From a virus, in the IMG/VR virus record IMGVR_UViG_3300042923_000474, positions 124,001-188,000 of that record: a stretch of DNA of 64,000 bases. One strand, written 5' to 3'. The notes beneath the pieces were generated by a model. The model saw only the letters and a list, made by a program, of their open reading frames with translations. It ran no database searches and was not told the origin of the DNA. Of this stretch, positions 26,351-35,846 are shown piece by piece. Position numbers and translations under genes: made by a program. The first letter of the stretch is position 1, and the number at the start of each line of letters is the position of its first letter.

Positions 26351-29039
26351 TGAGTACCTCGTTGAGCATGCCCAGGCGAATGTCTGGTGCACGCCCGACC
26401 AGGACTACCAGACAGTTATCGCCCCCCACCGTATTTCCGATTATCTCGGGGTGAAGGGTTCGTTGCGCGTGGAGATGGGCCAAGACATCACGATGCCTCT
26501 GCCCGATGTGAAGTTCCACGTGTACCAGATCGGTAACTTGCACCCTGGCCTGATCGGGTTGTTCCCTCGTGCGGGTCATTGGGCGAAAGCCACTGACCAC
26601 ATGAACGTGCAGGGCATGATCATTAATGTCTACGACAAGATGGGCATCAACCTACCGCGCTTTGAAACGTGGTTCGTGGTGCTCCCCAACCGTAACCTGC
26701 TCGTGGCCATTGCCGATCAAGGCGATCGCTTCGACCTGTTGACCCGTCCGATCTTTGTGCGCTGCTATTCGAACGCGTTCTTTGAATCGGACCGCAGTGA
26801 TGATCACCCGCGCATTCCTGACTCCGTCTACATCGAGAACCCTGAGAACGACTGGGCTAACCTCGGTGGGTTGAAGTCGGGCAACTTCGGCGACGTGCTC
26901 ATTGAAGGCACTCGCTGCAAAGTGCGCAATGACCTCATGGTCATGAACAACCGCGTCAAGACGCTGCGTGACATGAACGTGGGTAAGGTCACCTGCTACT
27001 ACAACGGGTTGCTGGTGCCTGACTTCGATGGCCGCTTCTACACCGCTGCCATGTTCAAGCCGGGCGACTGGGTTGAGGTGGTATTGGATGCTTCGATGTC
27101 TGAGGTCTTGGAATTCAAACTCCAGAACCTTGACACATTCGACTCCATCCTCGACGGCCTGCGTAAGTACCTCCTGCACCGTCCTACAGACGTGCTCAAG
27201 GAGATTCAGTTCAAGGATGATCTGGATGTCTGGTTAACTCGTCCGGTGGGCTCAGATCGCTTTGAGGGACGTTACTTCTATCAGAACACTCGACGAGCTG
27301 TTCGACAGGTGACGCATCAGGACTGGGCTATCCCTGTTCCCTTTGTGACAGGTTTCTCTGAGGCAGGGACTGACTTCAGTAACCCGCTGCAGTGGACTGT
27401 CCGCGTGTATGTCCGCAAGTCGGGTTACGCCCGTGAGTTGGTGAATGAAGCGGCCCGTATCAACGAGCTGTATCGTCTACCGGCTACCCAGCGTCGTCGT
27501 GCCATGTTGGGGATGGATTCGAACCTACCCTTCTGGCGTGCGGATAATCTGGAAGCTGGGATGTACGCGTTCCTGATGCAGGACTTCCCAGGGATGTTCA
27601 CTCGGGCTCAGGTGCAGGAAGCTTACGGCTACAACGCCATCAGTAAGTTGGTGGCTGACAGTCCTCTGGCGACCGTTAACCAGAACGGTAACAAGATCGT
27701 CATGATGCCTCCGGGGCTACAACGTGAGGCGACGGTCTACGAGTACGACAAGGATGGGCTGCTGCTCGGCTACTACCAGACTTACGGTACCTTGCATTAT
27801 GGTTGCCGCAATGACAACGCTGCCTTTGTAGAAGGCCGTGTGGGTTTCGGTGGTCCTAACCTGTCGACCGTGTTTGGTGTGGCACCTGTCACGATCAATC
27901 CTGACTGGGATTACTTCTGCATGAAAGTGCAGATCTGGAACGGGGAGATTACTGGGGAGTGGGAAGCGGCTATCCTGGACAAGGACTATGTGATCCGTAA
28001 CGGAGAGATCCGTTGGAACTTGGATGGCAAGGCCTGGCTCTGTGTGGTGCGCAACAACAAGAACTTCTTGGCCTACGACATTGAACTCGATGCCCGCGAT
28101 GGTCTCATGATCTTCAGTGTGCAGTCTGAGGAAGCGAACGAGTACGAGCCGGCCAACCGTGTGGAAGCAGTTCCCTACGGCAAGTTGGACCTGTGGCTCA
28201 ATCGTCGTCCTTTGATCGAGGGCATTGATTACGTGGTGCGCTGGCCACAAGTGGTCATCTGCAACAAAGAGTTCTTGCGTCTGGCTGACACGCAGTTGGT
28301 CTCCATTCGCTGCACAGGTTTGCCGATGGTGGATGAGGCGGGTAAGTTCTACCGTCAGCTGCCTCTGGACGTGGGCTTTGTTCAGTACGGTCAACTGTCT
28401 CGCAACAACCGCTACAACGTACGGGCCGACAAGGTTCAGCGTTTGGTGGTGCGGGGTAAGGTCAAACAGCCGAGTGAAGTCTCGTACCCAGAAGACGGGG
28501 CGGGCATCAGTGTGGGTGGCATTACCAACGGTGATCCGTATTCCGTTGAAGAGGTGATTGTTCCAATCGGTACCTTTACTGTGGACGGGACGTATCCGCT
28601 GCGGAATCAGGCACTGGTGCGGGACCGTCAGGTTGAGGACTACATGTCTCAGTACATCGTGGACCCGGTTGAGGAGAACTACAACCCGATCCCCGCCAAG
28701 TACGACCTCTTCAGTCCGTTCCTCGCCAAGATCATCCGCGACCTGCAACACGGGTATCTGGTGATCGAGAACAAAGAGGTGCCGCTGACCAATGCTCAAG
28801 TGCGCGACAAGCTTAAGGACTACATGTACCTGCTCGAATACGATCCGACCCGCTTGGATCTGCCGACTGACTATGTGGAAATCCATGTGCACGACAGCTA
28901 TCAGCTGATCACCTTGGGTGTCTATCATTTCTACCTGCTGGAAATGGCAGCCAAGCTCTGGATGCCAGGGCAGGTTGACATCAGCCGTTGGGTGGGTATC
29001 GACACCAACTGGGTTCCGATTCCGATTGGCCCTGCATAA
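26343..29039 (+). CDS. Large virion structural protein (898 aa), phiKZ gp27-like by position
   Basis: A long beta-rich protein with many Trp, Tyr and Asp, starting MPSEYLVEHAQANVW. Length, composition and position between sheath and terminase fit a large structural protein of the phiKZ gp26-gp28 group, perhaps neck or baseplate. Synonymous codon bias is strong. The stop codon falls inside a hairpin loop. Confidence 0.6.
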   Translation: MPSEYLVEHAQANVWCTPDQDYQTVIAPHRISDYLGVKGSLRVEMGQDITMPLPDVKFHVYQIGNLHPGLIGLFPRAGHWAKATDHMNVQGMIINVYDKMGINLPRFETWFVVLPNRNLLVAIADQGDRFDLLTRPIFVRCYSNAFFESDRSDDHPRIPDSVYIENPENDWANLGGLKSGNFGDVLIEGTRCKVRNDLMVMNNRVKTLRDMNVGKVTCYYNGLLVPDFDGRFYTAAMFKPGDWVEVVLDASMSEVLEFKLQNLDTFDSILDGLRKYLLHRPTDVLKEIQFKDDLDVWLTRPVGSDRFEGRYFYQNTRRAVRQVTHQDWAIPVPFVTGFSEAGTDFSNPLQWTVRVYVRKSGYARELVNEAARINELYRLPATQRRRAMLGMDSNLPFWRADNLEAGMYAFLMQDFPGMFTRAQVQEAYGYNAISKLVADSPLATVNQNGNKIVMMPPGLQREATVYEYDKDGLLLGYYQTYGTLHYGCRNDNAAFVEGRVGFGGPNLSTVFGVAPVTINPDWDYFCMKVQIWNGEITGEWEAAILDKDYVIRNGEIRWNLDGKAWLCVVRNNKNFLAYDIELDARDGLMIFSVQSEEANEYEPANRVEAVPYGKLDLWLNRRPLIEGIDYVVRWPQVVICNKEFLRLADTQLVSIRCTGLPMVDEAGKFYRQLPLDVGFVQYGQLSRNNRYNVRADKVQRLVVRGKVKQPSEVSYPEDGAGISVGGITNGDPYSVEEVIVPIGTFTVDGTYPLRNQALVRDRQVEDYMSQYIVDPVEENYNPIPAKYDLFSPFLAKIIRDLQHGYLVIENKEVPLTNAQVRDKLKDYMYLLEYDPTRLDLPTDYVEIHVHDSYQLITLGVYHFYLLEMAAKLWMPGQVDISRWVGIDTNWVPIPIGPA

Positions 29040-29044
29040 GGGCC
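29028..29044 (+). terminator. Small hairpin across the stop codon
   Basis: GGCCCT (29028-29033) / AGGGCC (29039-29044) with loop GCATA that holds part of the stop codon. Short and without a T tract, so partial termination or processing is more likely than a full stop. Confidence 0.45.
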
Positions 29045-29069
29045 CTCCACCTTTCACGAGAGTATGCGC

Positions 29070-30779
29070 ATGTCTACTATCAATACCAATCCATCGATGC
29101 AGATCGACCGTAACCGGCCGTGGCAGTCGTGGAACATCACGCAGATCTTCGTGCCCGGTGGTGCGGGTGGTCTGATCGTGCCCAACATCGACGACGAGAT
29201 CATGCAATGGGGTAGCAACAGCTACTTCGTGTACCGCTGCTCTGATGTCGATTACACCACGGGTAAGTCTACCCTCGAACTGATGCACGAGACGCCTTAC
29301 ACACCCCCTACCGGTGTGGAAGACATCATCCTGTCCAGTGGACCGGGTACTCCGGTTGAAGCGTTCCGTGCCTACGTGGACCGCAGCGTTAAGCCGGCTA
29401 CTATCTCGGTGGACCGTCAGTTCTACTTCCTCGGGACCATGGCTCGCTATGTGAAGATCTACCGCGGCACCAACACCGGTGCAACGGGTCAGGTCATCTC
29501 TGCCATGTACGACCAAGGCGGGGCGGGTGATCTGCTCGGTGAGAACATCCCCCTCAAACAGGTGGCTACTGCGAAGTTGCCGGCTGCAGGGTTGGTGGAA
29601 GCGATTGACTCGGCGGTGAAGATCGTTGAGACCGGTTATCTCACTGTGGATGTGCCGGACAACGAAATCATCACTGTGGTGGCGTTCGACGACAATGGCA
29701 ACATCGTTCAGCAACGAGCGATCACTGTCTACAACACCAGCTTTTCCCTACAGGTGGACAGCTCCCGTCGCTATGTGCGTGACGTGCGGCTGAAGACCCA
29801 GTTCCTGTCCGAAGGCGATAACACCGTTATTGCTGTTCCTCGGAACATGACCCTGGAATCCATTCTGGCCATGGGTGAGGTGATCTACTCCGACGGCTCC
29901 ATCGAATCGCATCCGGTAGATGGCACCAAGATGGCGGTGCACGGACTCTACTCCAACCGCTTCATCGCTAACTCCGATGGCGCACGTGGGCGGGTGGTTC
30001 TGATGTATCGCTTGGATGCCAACGAGTATCTCTACGGGGCACAGGTGGGTGAATTCCCGCACATGTCCAAGGCTTACTCGGTGGAATCGGTACCGTTCGA
30101 AAAGGCTTTCGCCTGCCGTATCTGGGCCTTCCCGCAATGGGTCGACGTCAACAGTGGTTATCGTATGAGGTATTTCCTCTCGACCTTGCGTCGTGATCAC
30201 CTCTATGACATCACCGATAAGGTGCGCATGGCTCCGGCCTCGCCTGCCTTTAACCCTCTGGCGTACGGTCAACTGCAGAACTTGGTTCTGACGGTAGACA
30301 TGCAAAAGGTGGACGACGCATTCAAGTCGTGGAAGTACGTGCAGCCAACGGGTATCACCCTGTTCGCTCCTGCTTCGGCCGGTGATGAAACCAGCTACAC
30401 CGTGAACTTCGATCCAGCTGACAGCACGGTGTTTGGCCTTAAATTGCAGGTGAAGGGCGACTACCGTTCAGCCGGTGTTTGGATGATGGATGTGTCGATG
30501 AAGGCGGGTAGCAAAGAGGACTGGCTGGATAAGCTGTTCTTCAATGCTCGCCCTATCTACAACACAACCAGTGAGATGCGTGCCCCGCCACCTACTCACT
30601 TCAATCTGGTGATTGCAGGCGTTCGTAAAGAGTTCTCCGTGAATAACTGGATGACTCCTTTGCAAATGAATGCGCAGCCTGGACCAGGCGAGATGATCCT
30701 TTTCGAATGGATCATGCGCGATGGCAACGGGGATCACCTGCTGGGCGTTACCGCCGTTCCAATGTTCCAAGTGGACTGA
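29070..30779 (+). CDS. Virion structural protein (569 aa), phiKZ gp26-like by position
   Basis: The ATG at 29070 (MSTINTNPS) has CGAGAG seven bases upstream; an ATG two codons earlier is too close to that site. The protein is beta-rich with Gly/Thr loops (FVPGGAGGLIVPNIDDE, GTNTGATGQVISAM). It directly precedes the large terminase. Structural role inferred from context. Confidence 0.6.
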   Translation: MSTINTNPSMQIDRNRPWQSWNITQIFVPGGAGGLIVPNIDDEIMQWGSNSYFVYRCSDVDYTTGKSTLELMHETPYTPPTGVEDIILSSGPGTPVEAFRAYVDRSVKPATISVDRQFYFLGTMARYVKIYRGTNTGATGQVISAMYDQGGAGDLLGENIPLKQVATAKLPAAGLVEAIDSAVKIVETGYLTVDVPDNEIITVVAFDDNGNIVQQRAITVYNTSFSLQVDSSRRYVRDVRLKTQFLSEGDNTVIAVPRNMTLESILAMGEVIYSDGSIESHPVDGTKMAVHGLYSNRFIANSDGARGRVVLMYRLDANEYLYGAQVGEFPHMSKAYSVESVPFEKAFACRIWAFPQWVDVNSGYRMRYFLSTLRRDHLYDITDKVRMAPASPAFNPLAYGQLQNLVLTVDMQKVDDAFKSWKYVQPTGITLFAPASAGDETSYTVNFDPADSTVFGLKLQVKGDYRSAGVWMMDVSMKAGSKEDWLDKLFFNARPIYNTTSEMRAPPPTHFNLVIAGVRKEFSVNNWMTPLQMNAQPGPGEMILFEWIMRDGNGDHLLGVTAVPMFQVD

Positions 30780-30787
30780 TACAGACT

Positions 30788-30815
30788 GCCTCCTCTCCCG
30801 CAAGGGAGGGGAGGC
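30788..30815 (+). terminator. Terminator between structural gene and terminase
   Basis: Twelve-pair stem GCCTCCTCTCCC (30788-30799) / GGGAGGGGAGGC (30804-30815) with a GCAA tetraloop, just before the terminase ribosome site. Confidence 0.75.
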
Positions 30816-30832
30816 ATTTAGGAGCGACGATT

Positions 30833-33013
30833 ATGATTTTACACGACGGGGATATTGACCAGTACCCCGGTGCCATTTACGACGTACACACGAGCAATAA
30901 AAGCTTTGTGCGTTATGTGGCGCTGCTGCGAAAGATGGGCGTTAAGAACGCCTACTTCTGTTTGGCCCTGCTGCACCCAGAATTGCAAGGCGTAGACCCG
31001 CACGATCCAAACTTGGATGAACAGACCAAGGTGAAGATCTGGCGGGAGTGTATGGAGAACCCGTGGTACTTCATCCGGGAAGTGATCCGCATTAAAGCGG
31101 GTGACATGATTCCGTACATCGCCAACCGTGGCAACATGGCTTTGATGTGGCTCTTCCTTAACCACATCGACATGTTCCTCATTCAGCCTCGTCAGACCGG
31201 TAAATCGGTGGGGGCTGACTGTTTGATGTTGTGGTTGATTTACTTTGGCTGTTATAACGTCGACATACAGCTAATTACAAAAGACGCCAAGCTTCGAACG
31301 GACAACATCCTTCGACTCAAGGCGATGCGCGACGGCATACCGCAGTGGTTGGTACTCCATTCCAAGGGAGACCCGGACAACACGGAAGAGATTGGTTATG
31401 AAGCGCGGAAGATGCGTTACATTGCAAAGGTACCACGTGCATCTGCCACGGACGCTGAGAAAGTAGGTCGGGGTGCTACCAGTCCGATCCTGCAGTTCGA
31501 CGAAGCACCCTTCATCAACCACATTGGCATTACCCTACCTTCTGCAATGGGTTCCTCTACTCGGGCCCGTGAGAACGCCAGGCGCCTAGGTGCGCCGTAT
31601 GGGGTACTGTACACAACCACGGCAGGCAAGATCGACAGCCGTGATGGTCGTTTCGTTTACGACATGCTGCAAGGCGCTGCAACGTGGAACGAGCGTTACA
31701 TGGATGCTGGTTCTCAAGAGCAGCTTGAGCAGATGATCATGGACCACTGCACGGGCGATGTTCCGCTCATGAACGTGACCATGTCTCACCGTCAGTTGGG
31801 TTACACCGACGAGTGGCTGTGGGAAACCATGGCTCGAAACAAAGCCTACGGCGAGATCGCAGAACGAGACTATATGAACCGCTGGACCAACGGTACCGGT
31901 AGTAACCCTATCGATGCCAAAACCCTGGAACGCATCACCAAGTCTGAGCGTGAGCCGGATTGGGTGGAGTTGTCCAAAGAGGGTTACATGGTCAACTGGT
32001 ACATCGAGAAGGAAAAGATTCAGCAGTTCATGTCCACACGTCGTTTCATCATGGGCCTCGATACGTCCGATGCTATCGGTCGAGATGGTATCGCCATGGT
32101 GATCATCGATACACGGTCTTTGGCTGTGGTGGCTTCGGGTGTGTTCAACCGCACCAACATCTACCGCTGGATCAGTTTCTTGGGTGCGTTCATGCTGGCC
32201 TATCCAACGGTCACGCTCATCCCAGAACGCAAGTCGTCGGCTCAGTCGATTGTGGACGGCCTCATTCAGATTCTGGATGCTGCCGGTGTCGATCCATTCC
32301 GTCGGATCTTCAACCACATCGTCGACAACCGCGAGCGCTACTCGGACGAGTTTGTCAACACCAGCAACTCGCTCATGCGTCGTCGTATGTTCGAAACGCA
32401 CAAGCAGCACTTCGGGTTCAACACCACAGGCGATTCTCGTACTCAGCTCTACGTCAACGTACTCAACAGTGCGCTGGATGATGCTGCTGGCAAGATCCAA
32501 GACAAGAAGCTGTCTGGCGAGTTCAGAAGCCTTGTGGTCAAGAACGGTCGGATCGACCACCAAACTGGCGGGCACGATGACTGCATCATTGCCTACCTCA
32601 TGGCCAACTGGATGTTGCTCCATGCGAAGAACCTCACGCACTACGGCATTCAGAAGTCTGACGTGCGCACCGAGGTGATTAAAGGTAAGGATACCATCTC
32701 TGTACAGGACATGATCAAACAAGACCGTGCCCGTAAGATCCGTGAGCAACTCGATGACCTGTTCATCAAGCTTGGGGATGCAGAGAGTGATGTGGAAGCG
32801 GTTCGCTACGAGCATGAGATCCGTCACGTGATGACGATGTCTGTGGAGATTGGTGAATCGGCTGAGAGTATTCAGGAGTTGATTGACACTGCGACCGTGC
32901 GTCGTCGTGAACGTCTGCGTACTCGCCGCATGGGTGGTTCCATGGGGAATGGGAACTATGGTTGGATGAACAACCGCAGTCAAGGCTACACCCCTCCTCC
33001 AATGACCTGCTGA
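30833..33013 (+). CDS. Terminase large subunit (phiKZ gp25-like)
   Basis: The 726-residue protein has an N-terminal ATPase with Walker A QPRQTGKS (118-125) and Walker B ILQFDE with Asp223-Glu224, then a C-terminal RNase H-like nuclease with Asp410 (FIMGLDTSD), Glu465 (LIPERKS) and Asp582-Asp583 (GGHDDCIIAYLMANW). It cleaves concatemeric DNA and drives packaging into the prohead. AGGAG lies seven bases upstream of the ATG at 30833. The C-terminal 80 residues are charged helix ending in a Gly/Asn-rich tail. No small terminase is recognised nearby. Confidence 0.95.
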   Translation: MILHDGDIDQYPGAIYDVHTSNKSFVRYVALLRKMGVKNAYFCLALLHPELQGVDPHDPNLDEQTKVKIWRECMENPWYFIREVIRIKAGDMIPYIANRGNMALMWLFLNHIDMFLIQPRQTGKSVGADCLMLWLIYFGCYNVDIQLITKDAKLRTDNILRLKAMRDGIPQWLVLHSKGDPDNTEEIGYEARKMRYIAKVPRASATDAEKVGRGATSPILQFDEAPFINHIGITLPSAMGSSTRARENARRLGAPYGVLYTTTAGKIDSRDGRFVYDMLQGAATWNERYMDAGSQEQLEQMIMDHCTGDVPLMNVTMSHRQLGYTDEWLWETMARNKAYGEIAERDYMNRWTNGTGSNPIDAKTLERITKSEREPDWVELSKEGYMVNWYIEKEKIQQFMSTRRFIMGLDTSDAIGRDGIAMVIIDTRSLAVVASGVFNRTNIYRWISFLGAFMLAYPTVTLIPERKSSAQSIVDGLIQILDAAGVDPFRRIFNHIVDNRERYSDEFVNTSNSLMRRRMFETHKQHFGFNTTGDSRTQLYVNVLNSALDDAAGKIQDKKLSGEFRSLVVKNGRIDHQTGGHDDCIIAYLMANWMLLHAKNLTHYGIQKSDVRTEVIKGKDTISVQDMIKQDRARKIREQLDDLFIKLGDAESDVEAVRYEHEIRHVMTMSVEIGESAESIQELIDTATVRRRERLRTRRMGGSMGNGNYGWMNNRSQGYTPPPMTC

Positions 33014-33015
33014 CA

Positions 33016-33052
33016 TACGCCCCCTCCCCGTAATGGGGAGGGGGCTATGCCG
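33016..33052. terminator. Bidirectional terminator at convergent genes
   Basis: Ten-pair stem CCCCCTCCCC (33020-33029) / GGGGAGGGGG (33035-33044), loop GTAAT. It is followed by CTATGCCG on plus and by GTATGTC on minus, so TATG lies after the hairpin in both directions, serving terminase (plus) and the next minus-strand gene. Confidence 0.8.
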
Positions 33053-34372
33053 TTACCACTTGATGTCTTGGAGCAGTTGAGCGAGAACTTTCTTCTTGTC
33101 CTCGTCGGTGTTGGGGTCGTCCATCTCAGATTGGATCAGAGAACGAACAGCCTTGGCCTCTTCCACGTTAACGCCGTATGCAAAGCGCACCAACGTGTTG
33201 TAGACCGCAATCTCCAAGTTGATCAGGTCAATCATGCGACTGACCATTTTGATGTAGCCCTTGGCGATACCAATGCGGGTTTCCAACGCCTTCTTGAAGT
33301 CGGGCGGCAACTTAACACCCACGTCAGCCAAACGCTTTTCCTGTTTAGGTAAGTCGTTCTTGACCTTGTCGATGTCAGACACCAGTGTCGCGTACTTGTC
33401 AAGCTTCGGTGGTTCGAGCTTACGTTCGCGACGTTTCTCCATGGCCTCCAAGCGAATGGTCAGTTCGTGGTCAGAACGTTCGCTAGGGGCAGTGGCCCAT
33501 TCCAGGAAGATCCTGACTTCCTCATCGCTACCACCGCGCATGCGGCCAGCAATATGCTTGACATACATGGACTCGCAACGGCGACGCAGATAGGTGGCCA
33601 AGTCCTCCATGCTGGACCAGCCGATGAAGGTCGAGTTGGCATGGGCCATCAGGAACTTCGGTGTGATGAGTGAGCTGGAAGAGCTGTTAGCAAACTTCAC
33701 AGCTTCGTCCAAGTAGGGTACCAGTTGACCATGGTATTCTTTCCACACCGACAGCTTGGCTTTCTCCAGCGCATCTTCCAGCGACTTACCGGGCTCCTCC
33801 ATCCCATTGAGGATCAGACCAATGGAGGCGTAGACGTAGTTGGACGGGCGGCTCTCAAGGAAAGCAGCAACCACCTTAGCGCGGGCTTCCTCACGGGCTT
33901 TGCGAGCAGCATCAGCAGCGATGACCTGATCACGTTCAGCCGCATGCATCCGTTCACGCCATGCAGCGTTGGCAGCCACGGACTTCTTGTAGTCGTCATC
34001 CATCTTGGTGTTGATGTCGCTGATCTTCTTCTTGTTGGCATTCATGACCCAGAAGATCAACGTGCCGAAAGCTGCGACGATTGCCACACCGATTGCAACC
34101 TTTACCGCAGTGCTCAGTGCCTCTGTTGCCACCGGGAAGTTGGTGTTGGTCACCTGTGTGGTGAACGACTCCATCGCGATCTGTGGTGGGAGGATGCCTT
34201 TGAACTGGCTGGCCTGCTCCTTGGACACCCCACCTGCTTGCTGGATGGCTTCCAACTGCATCTGGAATTCAGCAGCCCGCTCATTGGCCATTGTTTCCAG
34301 ATCGTCCAACTCCTCGATGCTCATGTTGGCGAGGGATGAAAGATCGACATCGGTCAATCCTGGAATAATCAT
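33053..34372 (-). CDS. Putative inner-head virion protein with membrane-like segment (439 aa)
   Basis: Residues about 87-110 form a hydrophobic segment (VKVAIGVAIVAAFGTLIFWVM); the remainder is highly charged coiled coil (AAERDQVIAADAARKAREEARAKV). Upstream of the hydrophobic part is QIAMESF, and ATEALS nearby; both are small-X-Glu sites of the type cut by phiKZ-like prohead proteases. This suggests a processed inner-body or head protein, by inference. It follows the 441-residue gene by ten bases in one operon. Confidence 0.5.
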   Translation of the reverse strand: MIIPGLTDVDLSSLANMSIEELDDLETMANERAAEFQMQLEAIQQAGGVSKEQASQFKGILPPQIAMESFTTQVTNTNFPVATEALSTAVKVAIGVAIVAAFGTLIFWVMNANKKKISDINTKMDDDYKKSVAANAAWRERMHAAERDQVIAADAARKAREEARAKVVAAFLESRPSNYVYASIGLILNGMEEPGKSLEDALEKAKLSVWKEYHGQLVPYLDEAVKFANSSSSSLITPKFLMAHANSTFIGWSSMEDLATYLRRRCESMYVKHIAGRMRGGSDEEVRIFLEWATAPSERSDHELTIRLEAMEKRRERKLEPPKLDKYATLVSDIDKVKNDLPKQEKRLADVGVKLPPDFKKALETRIGIAKGYIKMVSRMIDLINLEIAVYNTLVRFAYGVNVEEAKAVRSLIQSEMDDPNTDEDKKKVLAQLLQDIKW

Positions 34373-34382
34373 GATGGTCCCT

Positions 34383-35708
34383 TTACTTGAAATAGTTCAT
34401 GGTGATTGCACGGACCACGATGTAGAGTTCCAGTGCGGTACGCAGCGAAGCGATTTGGGATTCGGACTTGGACAGCTTGGACTTGCGAACAATCTCTTCC
34501 GCATAAGCACGAGCCTTGATCAAGCCTTGATCCTTCATACGGGAGGCCCCGTACAGGTCTTTGAGTTTGCTAACCAGACCCGCCAGATTGTCCACAGACT
34601 TGACGTCGATGCGGTTGACCTGAATGTAGTCGATAGCGTGCAGCACCAACTCTTCAGCCAGTTCTGCCGTCTTGACCTTGGTCCGACCACTGTGAGCGGT
34701 ACACACCCACTTGAGCAGTTCCCAGAAAAGACCTTCCGATACTGTGCCCACCATTTCACGCACAACCGTAACCACCTCTTCACGGATAAACGTGTTGGGG
34801 TCGTTCATGACAGACTGAATGTACGTCACGTAACGTTTGTTGTCGTTGGTGTTGGACTTGAGCATCAACTCCCCGTCAATGACCAGGGTTGCAGTCGTCG
34901 TACGGATGCGGCCGCCGTTACGGCGAATGTCCATGTGTACTTGGAAGATCTTCTTGACCACTTCACGCAGACGGTCCTGTGGCTCTGTTACAGCGTAGGT
35001 AACACGGCTGTCGGGTGCGTAGTGGGTCACGACGCGAGCGTGGATCGCATTAGGCTTGAGGAAGTCCTCAGCACGCTGTGTGAACCACAGATCCCAACTG
35101 CCTGCCTTCTTGATACCCCACTTGAGGTCCAGCGAGGCGTAGGTGGCTTTGGCTTCTTCGATGCTGGCTGGCTTGTCGTAATAGTGCGACAGAAGGGACG
35201 TGAACAGTTTGACCTGCAACATGTAGAACACGTTGATCTTGGCCTGTTCCTTTTCCTTGATGGTCAGCTTGTTGGAATTATGCAGGCGGTAAAGCAGATA
35301 CAGCGCTGCCGTGTTGTACGGGTCAGACAGACGAGCCCAGTCCGAATCGATCAGTGGGGTCTTGATGATCAGTTGACGAGCATCGTGCTCATCCAAACCC
35401 ATCACGTCTTGAAAGAAGGCATCACGGTCCATCTTGGTGTGACGCACAATCTCAACGCCGAGCAAGTTACCGCCGAAGAAAGCGATGTGGTCTTCGTTCT
35501 TGTTGATGAACCCGGACTTGTATTTGCGGATACGGTCAACCAGATACTTGTCTGCTACCAAGTCAACGCACAGTTCGTCGTAGACCTGTTTAATGGCATC
35601 GCCGGTAGCACCCAATGCTTCCAACGCCATGAGGGGTTCTGGGTTGGTCAGGTGCAGTAAATCGAATTCTTGGTCGAACCCGTAGGTACTCGATTGTTCG
35701 TAGGACAT
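34383..35708 (-). CDS. Putative virion protein (441 aa)
   Basis: Mostly helical, beginning MSYEQSSTYGFDQEFDLL, with MALEALG near residue 27 as another possible small-X-Glu protease site. First gene of the two-gene minus-strand operon and divergent from the 35847 cluster. No domain recognised; grouping with head or inner-body proteins is inference from its neighbour. Confidence 0.5.
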   Translation of the reverse strand: MSYEQSSTYGFDQEFDLLHLTNPEPLMALEALGATGDAIKQVYDELCVDLVADKYLVDRIRKYKSGFINKNEDHIAFFGGNLLGVEIVRHTKMDRDAFFQDVMGLDEHDARQLIIKTPLIDSDWARLSDPYNTAALYLLYRLHNSNKLTIKEKEQAKINVFYMLQVKLFTSLLSHYYDKPASIEEAKATYASLDLKWGIKKAGSWDLWFTQRAEDFLKPNAIHARVVTHYAPDSRVTYAVTEPQDRLREVVKKIFQVHMDIRRNGGRIRTTTATLVIDGELMLKSNTNDNKRYVTYIQSVMNDPNTFIREEVVTVVREMVGTVSEGLFWELLKWVCTAHSGRTKVKTAELAEELVLHAIDYIQVNRIDVKSVDNLAGLVSKLKDLYGASRMKDQGLIKARAYAEEIVRKSKLSKSESQIASLRTALELYIVVRAITMNYFK

Positions 35709-35772
35709 AATGGATTCCCTAGGGAGTTAACTGACTATACGATAAAGACCGGTTTTAACCAGAATTCAAACC

Positions 35773-35780
35773 TATAATAC
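35773..35780 (+). promoter_or_regulatory. Early-promoter-like TATAATAC
   Basis: TATAATAC sits 74 bases upstream of the 35847 gene in an A+T-rich divergent spacer (35709-35846). It differs by one base from the TATATTAC element reported for phiKZ early promoters and also contains a perfect bacterial -10 hexamer, though no good -35 is seen. It could drive the run of small genes to 41.2 kb. Confidence 0.45.
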
Positions 35781-35827
35781 CTAAGTGAATGACAGTCAAT
35801 AATGATCGTCGTTTAACCTATTCCCAA

Positions 35828-35841
35828 GTCCTAAGGAGGAC
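35828..35841 (+). promoter_or_regulatory. SD-hairpin leader, copy 1
   Basis: GTCCT-AAGG-AGGAC: a five-pair stem with the AAGG of the ribosome site in the loop, five bases before the ATG at 35847. Flank ATTCCCAA is identical to copy 5. Confidence 0.75.
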
Positions 35842-35846
35842 ACATC

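Noticed and set aside
27717-29714. 665-codon open frame on minus
   Set aside because: Antisense shadow spanning two genuine plus-strand structural genes and their spacer; the composition is typical of reverse-frame reading.
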